Shown here: piece by piece, positions 63,468 to 64,000 of the stretch
Layout: every line of letters starts with the position of its first letter
How positions within the stretch are numbered: position 1 is the first letter of the stretch
Assembly: GCF_014750685.1 (NCBI RefSeq)
Contig: NZ_JAAXGE010000019.1
Span: 1-64,000 of the forward strand
Length of the DNA: 64,000 nt
Source of the DNA: Bacteroides sp. GM023
Lineage (GTDB): Bacteria; Bacteroidota; Bacteroidia; Bacteroidales; Bacteroidaceae
Direction of reading: 5' to 3'
Position numbers and translations under genes: made by a program
Notes under the pieces: model-generated
The model's input: only the letters and a program-made list of their open reading frames with translations
Databases searched by the model: none
Told to the model about the DNA's origin: nothing

Positions 63468-64000
63468 ATGAAGAATTTGAAAGCTACGTCTATGTTGGCA
63501 GCGCTTTTATTTCTGTTCGTAGCAGGGATACAAGCACAAACCGTTACTCCGAGTAAGAAGTACATCACGAAGGAAGTAAAAAATGTGAGTAATTTTAGTG
63601 CTATTAAGGTGTTAGGCAGCCCGGATGTCGAGTATAGTCAAAGCAAAGGTTCCGGTACAACCGTTTCTATATACGGATCGGACAATCTGGTCGATTTACT
63701 GGAAGTGTCTACGGTAAATGGCGTGCTTCTGGTAAATATAAAGAATGGCGTTAAGATTCTTAGTGGTGAACGTCGGTTGAAAGTGATTGCTTCTTCTCCT
63801 TCGTTGAATGAGGTAGAGATAAAAGGTTCGGCAGATGTGCATCTGAAAGGCACGGTTAAGGGAGCTGATATGCAGTTGAGTGTGATTGGTTCGGGAGATC
63901 TTGATGCGGAGAATCTACAATATACCAATGTGTCTGTCTGGGTAAAGGGTAGTGGAGATATTAATCTGAAAAATGTAAAAGCAACGAGTGTAGATGTTCA
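63468..64000 (+). CDS. DUF2807 (GIN-domain) exported protein, 3' end outside window
   Basis: The frame is open from ATG 63468 to the window edge, giving about 177 residues so far. There is a signal peptide (residues 1-24, ending IQAQ). Repeated short strands follow, with IKGSADVHLKG, VIGSGDLDAENL and VKGSGDINLKNV about 20-25 residues apart, the pattern of the GIN/DUF2807 right-handed beta-helix. Its function is unknown; such proteins are common exported proteins in Bacteroidota. It is divergent from the RG-II operon and probably outside that regulon. Confidence 0.85.
   Translation, partial: MKNLKATSMLAALLFLFVAGIQAQTVTPSKKYITKEVKNVSNFSAIKVLGSPDVEYSQSKGSGTTVSIYGSDNLVDLLEVSTVNGVLLVNIKNGVKILSGERRLKVIASSPSLNEVEIKGSADVHLKGTVKGADMQLSVIGSGDLDAENLQYTNVSVWVKGSGDINLKNVKATSVDV

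Overview
The window looks like a chromosomal segment of a gut Bacteroides, most like B. thetaiotaomicron or a close relative. The evidence is repeated SusC/SusD pairs, many SPII lipoproteins, Bacteroides-type AT-rich spacers, and a gene order that matches my memory of the B. thetaiotaomicron block running from about BT1010 to about BT1045. That synteny is recalled, not searched. No rRNA, tRNA, CRISPR array, insertion sequence or recombinase gene was seen.

Bases 1-22162 (+ strand) form an N-glycan utilisation locus. It carries two paralogous surface cassettes, each SusC - SusD - GH18 endoglycosidase - DUF1735/LamG lipoprotein. An extra double-DUF1735 lipoprotein follows, then a DUF4838 (GH163-type) glycosidase, an MFS transporter, a GH130 mannosyl-GlcNAc phosphorylase and a GH92 alpha-mannosidase. 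The logic is release of the glycan at the surface, import, periplasmic trimming, and cytoplasmic phosphorolysis of the Man-GlcNAc core. Both SusC reading frames lack the usual N-terminus (signal peptide and carboxypeptidase-D-like domain) inside the window. They begin at the same 40-bp sequence (38/40 identical), which suggests cassettes for 5'-end shuffling.

Bases 22465-63359 form a rhamnogalacturonan-II (RG-II) pectin locus. It starts with a secreted TIM-barrel protein and two [DUF4957/DUF5123 lipoprotein - SusC - SusD] triads. A PL1 lyase and a DUF3826 protein follow, then a GH43-like enzyme, a GH143-GH142 fusion, GH78, GH28 and a pectin esterase with an STN-like N-terminus and a DUF3826-like C-terminus. 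A patatin-like gene (+) and an SDR gene (-) meet tail to tail. A leftward operon then encodes GH95, GH105, GH140 and a GH78-GH33-like fusion. The window ends in a partial DUF2807 gene.

The strongest unlisted signal is a bipartite motif, GATTACA-N15-CGTC. It occurs exactly five times, all on the + strand and all in spacers ahead of RG-II transcription units, with two weaker copies ahead of two more units. Its geometry is that of an ECF sigma factor promoter, so these units may form one regulon. A second unexplained signal is three intergenic arrays of degenerate 22-bp-period repeats, each with an inverted pair of units that forms a hairpin.
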